Source of the DNA: JBCBWG01 sp964579305
Lineage (GTDB): Bacteria; Pseudomonadota; Alphaproteobacteria; Rhizobiales; Hyphomicrobiaceae
Direction: 5' to 3'
Assembly (NCBI GenBank): GCA_964579305.1
Contig: CAZOGY010000054.1
Coordinates: 1 to 22,215, forward strand
DNA length: 22,215 bases
Positions 1 through 7,763 of the stretch are shown in pieces. Below the pieces are notes generated by a model. The model was not told the origin of the DNA and ran no database searches. It saw only the letters and a list, made by a program, of their open reading frames with translations. The position numbers and the translations under genes are program-made. The first letter of the stretch is position 1; each line of letters opens with the position of its first letter.

Positions 1-2
1 TC

Positions 3-71
3 GCCGGCTACACAATCGGCATCCGCGTGGCACGCCGTGACATTGGGTTCGGCGGCATCGCCGGGAACTGA
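3..71 (+). CDS. Possible C-terminal end of a protein cut by the window edge
   Basis: A frame open from base 3 ends at a TGA at 69-71. It gives 22 residues with GC-rich third positions and a believable protein-like end (…GFGGIAGN). Nothing identifies the family. It would be convergent with the minus-strand 193-aa gene, and the strong hairpin at 251-289 lies between them, as expected for a bidirectional terminator. The evidence is only a short open frame plus codon use, so it could be chance. Bases 72-250 hold nothing else I can support. Confidence 0.3.
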   Translation, partial: AGYTIGIRVARRDIGFGGIAGN

Positions 72-250
72 CGCGTCCAGCCCTCAGAGCGAATGCGCAC
101 CGCGGGCGCCGACAACGCATGCATGTCGCGTCCAATCGGTTTCACGCCCCAAGGCCGCAAAGCGGCCCGGGCCGCCGATGTTCGTGTTCGAAACATCGAC
201 ACGAAAACGGCCCGCCCCAGCGGAGGGCCAACGGCCCGTGAGCGCAACAG

Positions 251-289
251 AGCTAAAGCGAGGCGCATTTCATGCGTCACGCTTTAGCT
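251..289. terminator. Long regular hairpin between convergent genes (terminator or palindromic repeat)
   Basis: A 10-bp perfect arm (251-260 with 280-289) is followed by a single A·A mismatch (261/279), then a 7-bp arm with one G·T pair (262-268 with 272-278), and closes on a TTC loop. The right arm overlaps the TAA stop (284-286) of the minus-strand 193-aa gene. There is no long T-run on either side, so classical Rho-independent termination is not certain. Its regularity also fits a dispersed intergenic palindrome of the kind common in Rhizobiales. Confidence 0.6.
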
Positions 290-865
290 TTGTGGATCAA
301 ACGACTTCGACAGCACCTGCTTTGGCGTTGCCGACCTTGCGACCAACGGCCCGGACGGTGCGTCGACTGCGTCCTGCAACGGCGTTGCAAGCTGCCATAG
401 GCGTTCAAAACTGCGCGCTGCCCAAACGGCCGCAGCGGCATCATCGTCTTGCGTTTCGAATGCATCCAACTTGTCGGGTGCACGCCGCAGGCTGTCGCCA
501 GTCCAGACCGCGTCGGGTCCAACGCTGAGTTGTTCGTGGGCTTCCAGAAGCGTCGCGTGTGCGACGAGGCGCACATCGCCCGCCAGGAGTGCCGTTTGAT
601 CCATGCCGCCGCCAGGGGTGGCATCCGGACGGTCGGCGAGGATGACGCGGATTGAGAAATCTGCGGCCAGCAGGGCCTCTGTCTGATCCACGACGGCATT
701 GAACACGGCGCTGTCGATCGACTTGGCAATCACGCGGCAGCAGGGCCGCTCGCGCATAGGACTCCGCTGGCTGGCGTCGATGCCGTCGAGGATGAAGCTC
801 GTCAAACGCTTAACCTTCGCCGCGCGAGCATCGGAGCGCGGCGTTTGCGGAGTGCGGTTCTGCAT
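284..865 (-). CDS. Hypothetical 193-aa protein, possibly a degenerate phospholipase-D-like fold
   Basis: The frame opens with ATG at 865, preceded by an AAGGGA-type ribosome site about 10 bases upstream, and ends with TAA. There is no signal peptide or membrane segment, so it is probably cytoplasmic. The N-terminal 20 residues are basic. The middle has an alternating hydrophobic strand (SIRVILADRPD). The C-terminal half has the order H-x-Q-L-S-V-G-P-D-A-V-W-T-G-D, an acidic stretch, and then FERLW. That order recalls the second half of PLD-type domains, but the HKD catalytic triad is absent, so any such relation would be non-catalytic. The fold suggestion is my inference from pattern. It is separated from the upstream membrane-protein gene by a strong terminator, so it is probably its own transcription unit. 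Confidence 0.6.
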   Translation of the reverse strand: MQNRTPQTPRSDARAAKVKRLTSFILDGIDASQRSPMRERPCCRVIAKSIDSAVFNAVVDQTEALLAADFSIRVILADRPDATPGGGMDQTALLAGDVRLVAHATLLEAHEQLSVGPDAVWTGDSLRRAPDKLDAFETQDDDAAAAVWAARSFERLWQLATPLQDAVDAPSGPLVARSATPKQVLSKSFDPQS

Positions 866-1197
866 GGCTGTTTTGTCCCTTATGCGCGGCGCCGTCGGCC
901 AAACGTCGCGAGCGCGTGTGCGCCACCGCTGCTGAGTGAAGCTGAGGACGGTAAATTTTTGATTGCCTGATGACCGAAATCAGGACTCAAGCGGGCAATG
1001 CCCACATCGCGTGGCCGGATCCACGCTTTGCGGGACGAGACCACAACCGCAAGACGAGGGCTTCGCCGGCAACGCGCCAGGCGTGCAAAATGCATGGGCT
1101 TGGCCGACGGCACGAAAAAGCCGGTGCGGCGTGCCGCACCGGCTGTGAGGGAAGTTTTCGCGTGGGCGCCTGCGGGCGTTGCCGGGCTTAGCCTGAG
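866..1197. other. Intergenic region with terminator and a small inverted repeat
   Basis: These 332 bases separate two minus-strand genes. They contain the intrinsic terminator of the 1016-aa gene (1115-1144). A perfect 6-bp inverted repeat with a 7-base loop lies at 966-984 (CCTGAT … ATCAGG), close to the AT-rich stretch at 951-964. It sits where the promoter or operator of the 193-aa gene should be. I see no RNA gene, and the short open frames here look like chance. Confidence 0.5.
1115..1144 (-). terminator. Rho-independent terminator of the 1016-aa membrane-protein gene
   Basis: A perfect 12-bp inverted repeat (1119-1130 with 1133-1144) has a 2-base spacer. Read on the minus strand it is GC-rich and runs directly into five Ts (1115-1119 on the plus strand are A). 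It begins 54 bases beyond the TAG stop of the upstream gene. This is a textbook intrinsic terminator for minus-strand transcription. Confidence 0.9.
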
Positions 1198-4100
1198 CTA
1201 TTTTGCGTCGTCGTCGCCACGGTTCGTCGGGCCGAACTTACGCAGAGTGTTCAACTCCGCTTCATCCAACGGATGAACGCTCGTGACAGCGTCGCCGGCT
1301 TCATCTTGTGCGAACGCGTCGTAGAAGTCCGCATTTGCGTCGAGATCCTCGTCCGCCACGTCTGCTTCTGCGACCACGTTGGCCGGCGCGAGGTCGATCG
1401 GATCGCCCATCGCAACGGGGAGCGGCGGCGGGATCACGCGGACTGCGTCGCGCTCATGCGTGGCATCTGTCAGCGCCGGGGCCTCGCTCTCAGTTGGCCA
1501 GATGTCCGTCAGAGCCGCGTTCAGTTGCGCGGCAGCGGCCGCTTCAGGGTGCATTGGCGCTGTCTCAACGATCACCTTGGCTGCGACCGGACGGGCCTGC
1601 ATCGCCGGCGGCAGTGTTGCTTCCGTCGTCGGCACGTCCCAATTCACGGTGCGCGTGGTCTCCGTGATCGTCACGCTTGTGCGGTTTTCGGTCGGCGGAG
1701 GCGGCGGCGGCACCATCGTTTTAGACCGCGTTGCGTCGTCGGCGTTGCTTGACGGGCTTTGATTGTCGGCCTGTGCAGCCTCGGCTGCCTGTGCCGCACG
1801 GATCGCCTGCGTCAGGGACGGGGGCGGCCCCACCGATCGGACTGGCGGGCGACGGTTCGGCAGCGGCACGACATTGTCGTTGGCTGTTGGCCTGAGCGGT
1901 TCTGGCTGTTGGGCGCGGCTGCCAAGTTCGTCGGCATCGGCAATGTGGACCTCAGCTTCCGGCAAGGGTTGGCGTTTTTCAAGTTCACGCCGCAGACGAT
2001 GACCAATCGGCTCGGCCCGGCGACGGCGTCTTGAGGCCAAGTCAACGTCGCGCCGGCGATCATCGCTTGTCTCGCGCCCATCCCAATCGTCCCAAACGTC
2101 CGCCTGCTCCTCGCCTGGGTCCATGGCCGCGTCGAAATCGTCATCCTCGGCGTATGCGGATGTTTCGCGCAAGGCGTGTGCCGCATACGGGCCATAACGC
2201 ATGGCATGATCGCGATCGACTTCGAGGGGGTCTTGTGGCGCCGCACGACGCGCGGTGGCGACGGCACCACGGGCTGCGACGCCGCGGCGGACGTCCGCCC
2301 GGATGGCATCTTGGGTTGCTTCATCGTCGGCGGCGCGGTCAGCCGCATCGGCGGCGCCACGGAAGGCGGCGACCAACGTCGTATCGCCATCGCCTGGAGC
2401 TTGTGCCGGATCGCGGTGTACCCGGCCGTCGGTTGCGCCCATGTCGCCGGATGCGGGAACGGTTGTCACGTCTCCGGTGGCATCGGCGATACCGGTATCG
2501 AGGCGGTGGCCTTCGGTCATCAGACGGTGCCGGCGCTCGGTCCGTGCGCGCCGGGATGCGCCCATGATTGCGCCAAGAATGATTTCCGACCAGGCCCCAT
2601 CGCGGAAGCGATACACGCGGAAGGCTTCAGAGCCCGCGAAATGACTGCCCTGACGGCGGAGCTTTTTTTGAATGACGCGCGTTGACAGCAGCGGGTTGAT
2701 GACCCGTGCAAAGATCTTTTCTTTCTCAAAGCTTGCAAACAGGTTGCCAAGCAAATGCGCATCAAGAAGGAGCCTATTTTTTTCTTCGGCCGAAACCCTG
2801 CGCGGCGCATCAAGCGGCACCGCAACATAGTAATCGCCATTGAAGTCAAAAACCACATGGCGGAACACTTCAAACTTTTTGCGAAGCGCCTCGTCTTGGT
2901 GAATGTCGGAGAACTTGGAAAGGATCTGATAAACCGGGCCGCGCTCAGCCATCTTCATACGCGGAACAAGGTTATCCATCCGGTTCATCGGCCGGCCAAT
3001 CGACACCAACAACAGGCAGATGTCGACGAACAGGGCGATGGCAAGCGGAATATAATCGCGTTTTGATAAACCGCCTTGCAGCGTTGTCACAACCGGAGCT
3101 GGGCGGCCCGACGTTTCTGCCTTGCGGACAGCCTTCTTTTGAAGTTCGCGCATTTCGTCGGCCGACGGCGGCAGATCGAACAAGAGTGCGCCCTGGAAGG
3201 TTGCGCCCAGACGGCGGAAGGCCTCAATCACGGCCTCCGACCCTTCGACCGTTGCAATGTGCGGCTTTTGAAGCTGCGGCAATTGATCGATGGCGCGCAC
3301 AACCCCACGCAATGCGGTCTGCAATTGCGGATCTGGGCACGAAAACGTGCCGCCGCGCCCATTCGGGAAGATGGTGGTCGCTGCGCGCTGATCGAGTTCG
3401 GTGCGGATTTGGCGCAACTGCGGGTCCGACGAAAACGCGTTGAACCGCGCAGCCGTCAGCTCAAGCTTTTGCGAAAGAGATTTGAGATACGCATTCCGCG
3501 TACCTGTTTTGGGGTCAATGGTCGAGGGATCCCCCGACGAAATCTTCAAAAGCGCGCCATCCAGGCCTTTCAGTTCCGTTTTGATTTTCGTCAAGCGTCC
3601 ACTTACGAAATTGCTTGCGAAACTGAAACGCGCGGCATCGCTATCGCGCAAGCGTCTGCGCGGTCCGTCTCCTGGACGCGAATTCGGGCAAGACGTACCC
3701 CTATCCCGCTCTTCAATTGCTTTTTGTTCCGAAACGGTTGTCAGGTCCGCCAAAGTGGTCTGCAACTGGTCCAAGCGTGCCGCTGCAGCCACCAGTGAAC
3801 CCTGCACTTGGGTGACCGCGCTTTCGGCCGATCGCGAAGCCTCAGAACGGCTTTCTAGAACCTTCCAGTAAAAGCCAAAGCCAAATCCGACCGAAATCAT
3901 GGTCAGAAAAACATATCCGAAGAAATAGGCGACCTTGGTTACAAACGGCAGCGGGGCAAACATCTGGTCCAGCAACCAGATGATCATGGTCATCAACATG
4001 GCGACCGAGCAGCCAATGATGACTTTCGTTCCAAGGCCAAGCTCGCCCATGTTGGCTTGGATCAGCTCCAACATGCCAACATACGTTGCAACCCACGACA

Positions 4101-4248
4101 GCGCGCCCAATCCGAAGATCAAGAGCACCTTCTTCATGTCGCGCGGGGGCGGCGGTGGCTCGGCCAAATCATCGTCGGCATGCAACGCGAACTGGGAGCC
4201 GGGATAGGCCGGCTGCGTTCCGTTGGACTTCGGGCGTTGAGTGAACAT
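1198..4248 (-). CDS. Four-TM inner-membrane protein with periplasmic helical domain and long disordered acidic tail (1016 aa)
   Basis: I do not recognise the family. I chose ATG at 4248 (GAAAG-like ribosome site) over a TTG two codons upstream. Predicted membrane segments are at about residues 41-62, 73-97, 103-128 and 398-417. Positive-inside weighting puts the N-terminus in the cytoplasm, residues 129-397 in the periplasm and the remainder in the cytoplasm. The periplasmic part is rich in heptad-like leucines (about 140-180 and 215-285) and has two cysteines (C187, C304) that could pair. A conspicuous GDGPRRRLRDSDAAR patch is at about 193-207. Residues 430-560 look like a folded cytoplasmic domain. 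From about 570 to 1016 the chain is low-complexity, rich in D, A, R and P, with polyproline runs. It lies 274 bases downstream of the class A PBP gene in the same orientation and is closed by a strong terminator. A role in organising an envelope complex is inference. Confidence 0.85.
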   Translation of the reverse strand: MFTQRPKSNGTQPAYPGSQFALHADDDLAEPPPPPRDMKKVLLIFGLGALSWVATYVGMLELIQANMGELGLGTKVIIGCSVAMLMTMIIWLLDQMFAPLPFVTKVAYFFGYVFLTMISVGFGFGFYWKVLESRSEASRSAESAVTQVQGSLVAAAARLDQLQTTLADLTTVSEQKAIEERDRGTSCPNSRPGDGPRRRLRDSDAARFSFASNFVSGRLTKIKTELKGLDGALLKISSGDPSTIDPKTGTRNAYLKSLSQKLELTAARFNAFSSDPQLRQIRTELDQRAATTIFPNGRGGTFSCPDPQLQTALRGVVRAIDQLPQLQKPHIATVEGSEAVIEAFRRLGATFQGALLFDLPPSADEMRELQKKAVRKAETSGRPAPVVTTLQGGLSKRDYIPLAIALFVDICLLLVSIGRPMNRMDNLVPRMKMAERGPVYQILSKFSDIHQDEALRKKFEVFRHVVFDFNGDYYVAVPLDAPRRVSAEEKNRLLLDAHLLGNLFASFEKEKIFARVINPLLSTRVIQKKLRRQGSHFAGSEAFRVYRFRDGAWSEIILGAIMGASRRARTERRHRLMTEGHRLDTGIADATGDVTTVPASGDMGATDGRVHRDPAQAPGDGDTTLVAAFRGAADAADRAADDEATQDAIRADVRRGVAARGAVATARRAAPQDPLEVDRDHAMRYGPYAAHALRETSAYAEDDDFDAAMDPGEEQADVWDDWDGRETSDDRRRDVDLASRRRRRAEPIGHRLRRELEKRQPLPEAEVHIADADELGSRAQQPEPLRPTANDNVVPLPNRRPPVRSVGPPPSLTQAIRAAQAAEAAQADNQSPSSNADDATRSKTMVPPPPPPTENRTSVTITETTRTVNWDVPTTEATLPPAMQARPVAAKVIVETAPMHPEAAAAAQLNAALTDIWPTESEAPALTDATHERDAVRVIPPPLPVAMGDPIDLAPANVVAEADVADEDLDANADFYDAFAQDEAGDAVTSVHPLDEAELNTLRKFGPTNRGDDDAK

Positions 4249-4522
4249 CCGCAACTTTCACTAACTGCATGGGCGGCCCCAAAACGGGCGGTGGGCGCGT
4301 TGCTATCGCGCGGCCGGGCCAGTGCTCCGTTTCGATCTGTGGCGAACTAGAGAACAACCATGACGCGAGTTCGTCATCGTCACGGCCAAACCTTGGTCGC
4401 CCCCTCTCGGGCACTATGAAACGCCATCGCGGATGAGCCCAACATGAACAAGCCGAGCCAAGTTTCGGCGCGGGACGGAGGCAACGGCGGTGAGGGCCGC
4501 GCAGCACCGCCGTCGCGCGCAC

Positions 4523-7078
4523 TCATGGCTCGCCGGTCAGCTCGCGGAAGAAACGGGTGGCGGAAAACCGGCGCGATTGCACCGTGCCGTCTTGTTGGGA
4601 GGATCCACCGCGCACACGGGGCACGCCGCCCGGTGCCACCTGTGCCACCGGCGTTTGCGCTCGCGGTGCCGGATTGGGCTGGCCGCGGCGGGCTCGCACG
4701 CGGGGCGTTACCTTGCGTGCGTCGATGGCGAGGTCGCGCAGGAGGGCATCCAGCAAGGGGGCTGCGACCTGACTGGAATGGAGGCGCCGGGCAAAGGGCT
4801 CGCGCGGCGTCCCGCTTCCGACCAGTATGACATACGAATAGGCCGCGCCGTTCGCGAACTGCAGGCCGCCCGTTGCCCAAACGTCAACAGTCTCGTCCGG
4901 GTCGAGGTTTACCTGCGTGCCCGTTTTGGCGAAATGCAAGCGCAGGTCAGCGCGGCGCTGCGCACACCAGTTTGCCAGTGATTTCAGTGTGCCGTGACTG
5001 CGCCCACGGCTGCGATAGCAAAGCGGGGCTTCCAAGAGTTGGCGGACGAGGCCACGTGCGCCCGGCCTGATGACGCGGTTGGGCACGATCGGGGGAAACC
5101 GGCTTGCGCGGAAGGCCTCGCGATCCCGGTCGGTGCTCAACTCGATCTGGTCGACGAGGGACGGCGGGCGGACCGCCTCATCGCCACGTCGGGTCAATGC
5201 GGCCAGCACGACGGCTGACATCTGGTGCACCCGTCGCGGGGCGCCTGCAATGATGCCGCGGACGCTGGCGGTCGAAGCGGGTGTCTCATTGCCAAGCGCA
5301 TCGGGCGGTGGTGGATTGAAATGGAAGGCCTTGATCAGGTCGCGAAACGCGGTTTGACCAATCTGCGCGCCGCGGTTCTCGATCGGGTTGTTGAGCGAGC
5401 AGGCGAACGCAACCTGTGCGGTGCGCACCCGTCTCAGGCCACCGCCGCGTCGGCAAGTCTCAAGACCTCGGCCGGGCGCATCGGTGTCCAGATAGCGAGA
5501 TCCAAGGCCATCTCGGCCGTTGTTTGCGATGGCGATTGCCGCAAGCACCTTGCCGGTCGACGCGATTGCCCGGCCCTCAAGATCGAGCCGGTATGCGCCT
5601 GTGGTGCGATCACGCGCGGCGATCGAGCCGAAGTACGGCGCGACCTGATTGGATTCAAAATACCGCACGATGCGGCCGTTGGCATCCGCCGCCACGACGG
5701 TGATATCGGGTACCTTCAGCCCAGCGCCTGCCCGGGACGGATCGAGCGTAATGCCGGGCTTCAGCGCGCCAGCCCATTGTTTGTCGAGCCGTTGCAGCTC
5801 GGCCAGGAGCTTGGCACGGAATGCAATGTTGTCGGCGGCGTCGAGCGTGACAGTGACGCCGCGGACGGCACGCCGCCAATTCAGACCGAAGGCCTGTTTC
5901 AGTTCTTCGCGAAGGCCGAGGCGGACCGACGGCAAGAGCGCGTTGGCGCGCAATCGCGGGTTGGCCTCAGCGCTTTTGGCATAACGTGGCGCGTGCGCAT
6001 CCAATGCTTTGGCAAGCCGCGGGCGCACTTTTGGATCGGGCGGCCCGCCGGCCATTTCGATCAGCTCAATCAGCGTTTTTTTGCGCGCTTCCGCATCGTC
6101 AATGAGTTCTTCAGCGCACCGGGCCGCGCGGACCTCCAGGATGTAGCGCCAGCGGTCAAGGCGCACGGCATTGAGGCGATCGCTACCCGGCAGCAGGATG
6201 ATGGGCTTGTTGACGGCGGAGGCCAGAACGAACTGTTCGGCGGCCGTCAAATCCTTGGCCTCTTTGCCGAAAACAATGCGACTTGTGACTTCGATCCCAT
6301 GCAGCGGGGCGCCATTCGTGCGTTGCGCCAGCCAGAGATGGTTTGCCACCCAATGCTTCAGCGGCGTTACATCGCCGCCTTGCGTCAGGGCGTGATAGAC
6401 GACGGGCGCGAGCCACCATTCTCGAAACTTGCGGCCGAGCTTTTCCCAAGGGCTTTCGTCGACGCTTGGCGGCGTTTTGTAAATCACGCGCACAAGCTGC
6501 ATCGGCAAGGTCGATCCGCCAATTCCAATACTTGGCCGGCCGCGGCGCATCGTGCGCGTTATCGTGCTGACGGGAATTTTGAGAACGCCGCCGAGATCGA
6601 TACCGGCCGGATTGCGCCATGTGCCAAGGAAGCGGTCCTCATGGTAGACAAGGCACTTCCAATAAAGATCCGGCACTTCGCGAACCGGAATGGATTTGTG
6701 GTCGGGGTTGGCGGTGTAGTTGCCGACTTCGATGACATCACCGGTGAAGTTGACGTCGCGTTGGCTGTCCAAGCGCGGATCGAAGATGCCGACAAAATCG
6801 CGTTTGCGGTCATAGATTGCCGTCGCCAACCAGCGCTCAGCATCGTAGGTCAGTTTGCTTTCCAGATAGAGCGTGCCGACGAAGCCGCGGATTGGCGCAA
6901 CGACGTAGACGAGAATAATTGCAAAGGCGACATAGGCCAGGGCGGCGCAGATGACATAGCGCAGCGCACCAAGGCGCGGGTTGAACGCGACATTGATCAG
7001 AAAAAGGCTGCCGATCCGCGCTGGAACAGCGAATACGAACTCCAGAAAACGCGACAGAAATTTCAGCAGTGTGAGCAT
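4523..7078 (-). CDS. Class A penicillin-binding protein: GT51 glycosyltransferase plus transpeptidase (851 aa)
   Basis: This bifunctional peptidoglycan polymerase/cross-linker is anchored in the inner membrane. ATG at 7078 has GGAA six bases upstream and is preferred to a TTG 11 codons earlier. A hydrophobic segment at about 42-65 is the likely membrane anchor. GT51 signatures are the catalytic Glu in HEDRF (E147), GGST at 188-191 (continuing LPMQL) and RKFRE at 216-220, followed by the lipid-II-polymerase end region at about 244-290. Transpeptidase motifs are S507-T-G-K510, S561-L-N563 and K718-T-G-T721, so all active-site elements are present. Two things are odd. GT51 motif 1 has GTWRNPAGID after the EDRF, where a histidine is usual and the spacing is normally shorter. 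GGST is followed by LPMQL rather than ITQQL. The tail after 790 is basic and disordered. The gene is followed by the four-TM protein gene, which suggests a shared envelope function. Confidence 0.93.
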   Translation of the reverse strand: MLTLLKFLSRFLEFVFAVPARIGSLFLINVAFNPRLGALRYVICAALAYVAFAIILVYVVAPIRGFVGTLYLESKLTYDAERWLATAIYDRKRDFVGIFDPRLDSQRDVNFTGDVIEVGNYTANPDHKSIPVREVPDLYWKCLVYHEDRFLGTWRNPAGIDLGGVLKIPVSTITRTMRRGRPSIGIGGSTLPMQLVRVIYKTPPSVDESPWEKLGRKFREWWLAPVVYHALTQGGDVTPLKHWVANHLWLAQRTNGAPLHGIEVTSRIVFGKEAKDLTAAEQFVLASAVNKPIILLPGSDRLNAVRLDRWRYILEVRAARCAEELIDDAEARKKTLIELIEMAGGPPDPKVRPRLAKALDAHAPRYAKSAEANPRLRANALLPSVRLGLREELKQAFGLNWRRAVRGVTVTLDAADNIAFRAKLLAELQRLDKQWAGALKPGITLDPSRAGAGLKVPDITVVAADANGRIVRYFESNQVAPYFGSIAARDRTTGAYRLDLEGRAIASTGKVLAAIAIANNGRDGLGSRYLDTDAPGRGLETCRRGGGLRRVRTAQVAFACSLNNPIENRGAQIGQTAFRDLIKAFHFNPPPPDALGNETPASTASVRGIIAGAPRRVHQMSAVVLAALTRRGDEAVRPPSLVDQIELSTDRDREAFRASRFPPIVPNRVIRPGARGLVRQLLEAPLCYRSRGRSHGTLKSLANWCAQRRADLRLHFAKTGTQVNLDPDETVDVWATGGLQFANGAAYSYVILVGSGTPREPFARRLHSSQVAAPLLDALLRDLAIDARKVTPRVRARRGQPNPAPRAQTPVAQVAPGGVPRVRGGSSQQDGTVQSRRFSATRFFRELTGEP

Positions 7079-7273
7079 TTCGGGTTCCGGCACCGCGCGG
7101 GGCTTGCGCAAGCTCCAACGTCAACCCGAGCTTTATGGCTGCGTTGCGGCTGTCCGCGAGGCGGGGTCCCAGCCCACGGGGCTGCAGCGATGCACGGATC
7201 CGTTAGATACCGCTCAGCTTCACGGGCGGGCCCTGCGCGCAAGGCCAACCATGCCGCAAATCTATTGCGGCAC

Positions 7274-7367
7274 CTAGATCATTTCAGGTTCGCGTGCGCT
7301 CACCTTCCATGATCTAGAGTTTGGATGGTCGCTGCATCTTTCGGTTTAGGCGGTTCCGCCTAAACCG
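7274..7367. repeat. Pair of palindromes resembling a dispersed intergenic repeat
   Basis: Two hairpins stand side by side. The first has 9-bp arms (CTAGATCAT at 7274-7282, ATGATCTAG at 7309-7317) and an inner AGGT/ACCT pair. The second, at 7342-7367, is a nearly loop-less 26-base palindrome with 12-bp arms (CGGTTTAGGCGG and its complement), extended by CATC/GATG outside a bulge. There is no T-run, so this does not look like an ordinary terminator. Architecture and base composition recall the REP-like intergenic elements of Rhizobiales. No second copy is in this window. Confidence 0.6.
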
Positions 7368-7375
7368 GATGAGCT

Positions 7376-7492
7376 CTAAAGGAGGCCTTGGCTGAAAAGG
7401 AACAGGCCAAAGCTGATCGCCGGTGCAATCACGCTTGCAACCAAGATCACGATGATGGATTTCGCAACAATCACGCCACCCTCACTGCGCAC
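7376..7492 (-). CDS. Possible 38-aa single-TM peptide
   Basis: On the minus strand a GTG at 7492, with GGAAG five bases upstream, opens 38 codons ending in TAG. The product starts MRSEGGVIVAKS and then has one long hydrophobic stretch (about residues 7-33, IIVILVASVIAPAISFGLF) with a lysine and acidic residue only near the start. That is the form of a small inner-membrane peptide. It lies in the gap between the HerA-type ATPase and PBP genes, in the same orientation as both, and stops just before the palindromic repeat. It is too short for coding statistics. A chance hydrophobic frame is the main alternative. Confidence 0.35.
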   Translation of the reverse strand: MRSEGGVIVAKSIIVILVASVIAPAISFGLFLFSQGLL

Positions 7493-7763
7493 GCGAACTT
7501 CCAAACGACAAACGATACGCTATCGGAACAAAGCTCCGTGCACCGTCGCACTTGCGCATTATCCCCAGAAAGTCCCTGTACCCGTGGCACGTGATCGCGG
7601 CGGTGTTCAGGAGCGTCCTGGGTCAAATCATGGCGATGATGGGGCGCGTGAAAGCATGCCGCTCCAACACTTTAATTGATGCACTTCGCAAGCGGCGCGA
7701 CCAGACGAAATATCGGCTCACGCCACGACTTCACTCAATTGTGATCGAGTGCTTGAGCAATTG
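7493..7763. other. Intergenic stretch downstream of the HerA-type ATPase gene
   Basis: These 271 bases follow the TGA of the ATPase gene. I see no T-rich terminator. Short CAATTG elements flank 7738-7762. A frame on the plus strand from TTG 7552 reads through a plausible peptide (KSLYPWHVIAAVF…) but has no ribosome site and runs into the end of the ATPase gene, so I do not call it a gene. The composition, AT-richer at 7670-7745, suggests a non-coding spacer that could hold the promoter for genes further left. Confidence 0.3.

Noticed and set aside
8..280. Minus-strand 90-codon frame at the left edge
   Set aside because: Arg-rich shadow composition, no ribosome site, and it overlaps the hairpin at 251-289.
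880..1113. Minus-strand 77-codon frame in the gap after the 1016-aa gene
   Set aside because: No ribosome site, Arg-rich, overlaps the promoter region of the 193-aa gene; looks like chance.
5225..7312. Very long plus-strand open frame (695 codons) opposite the class A PBP gene
   Set aside because: The minus-strand frame has all PBP motifs. The opposite frame has no recognisable domain or ribosome site and is open only because GC-rich codons leave few stops.
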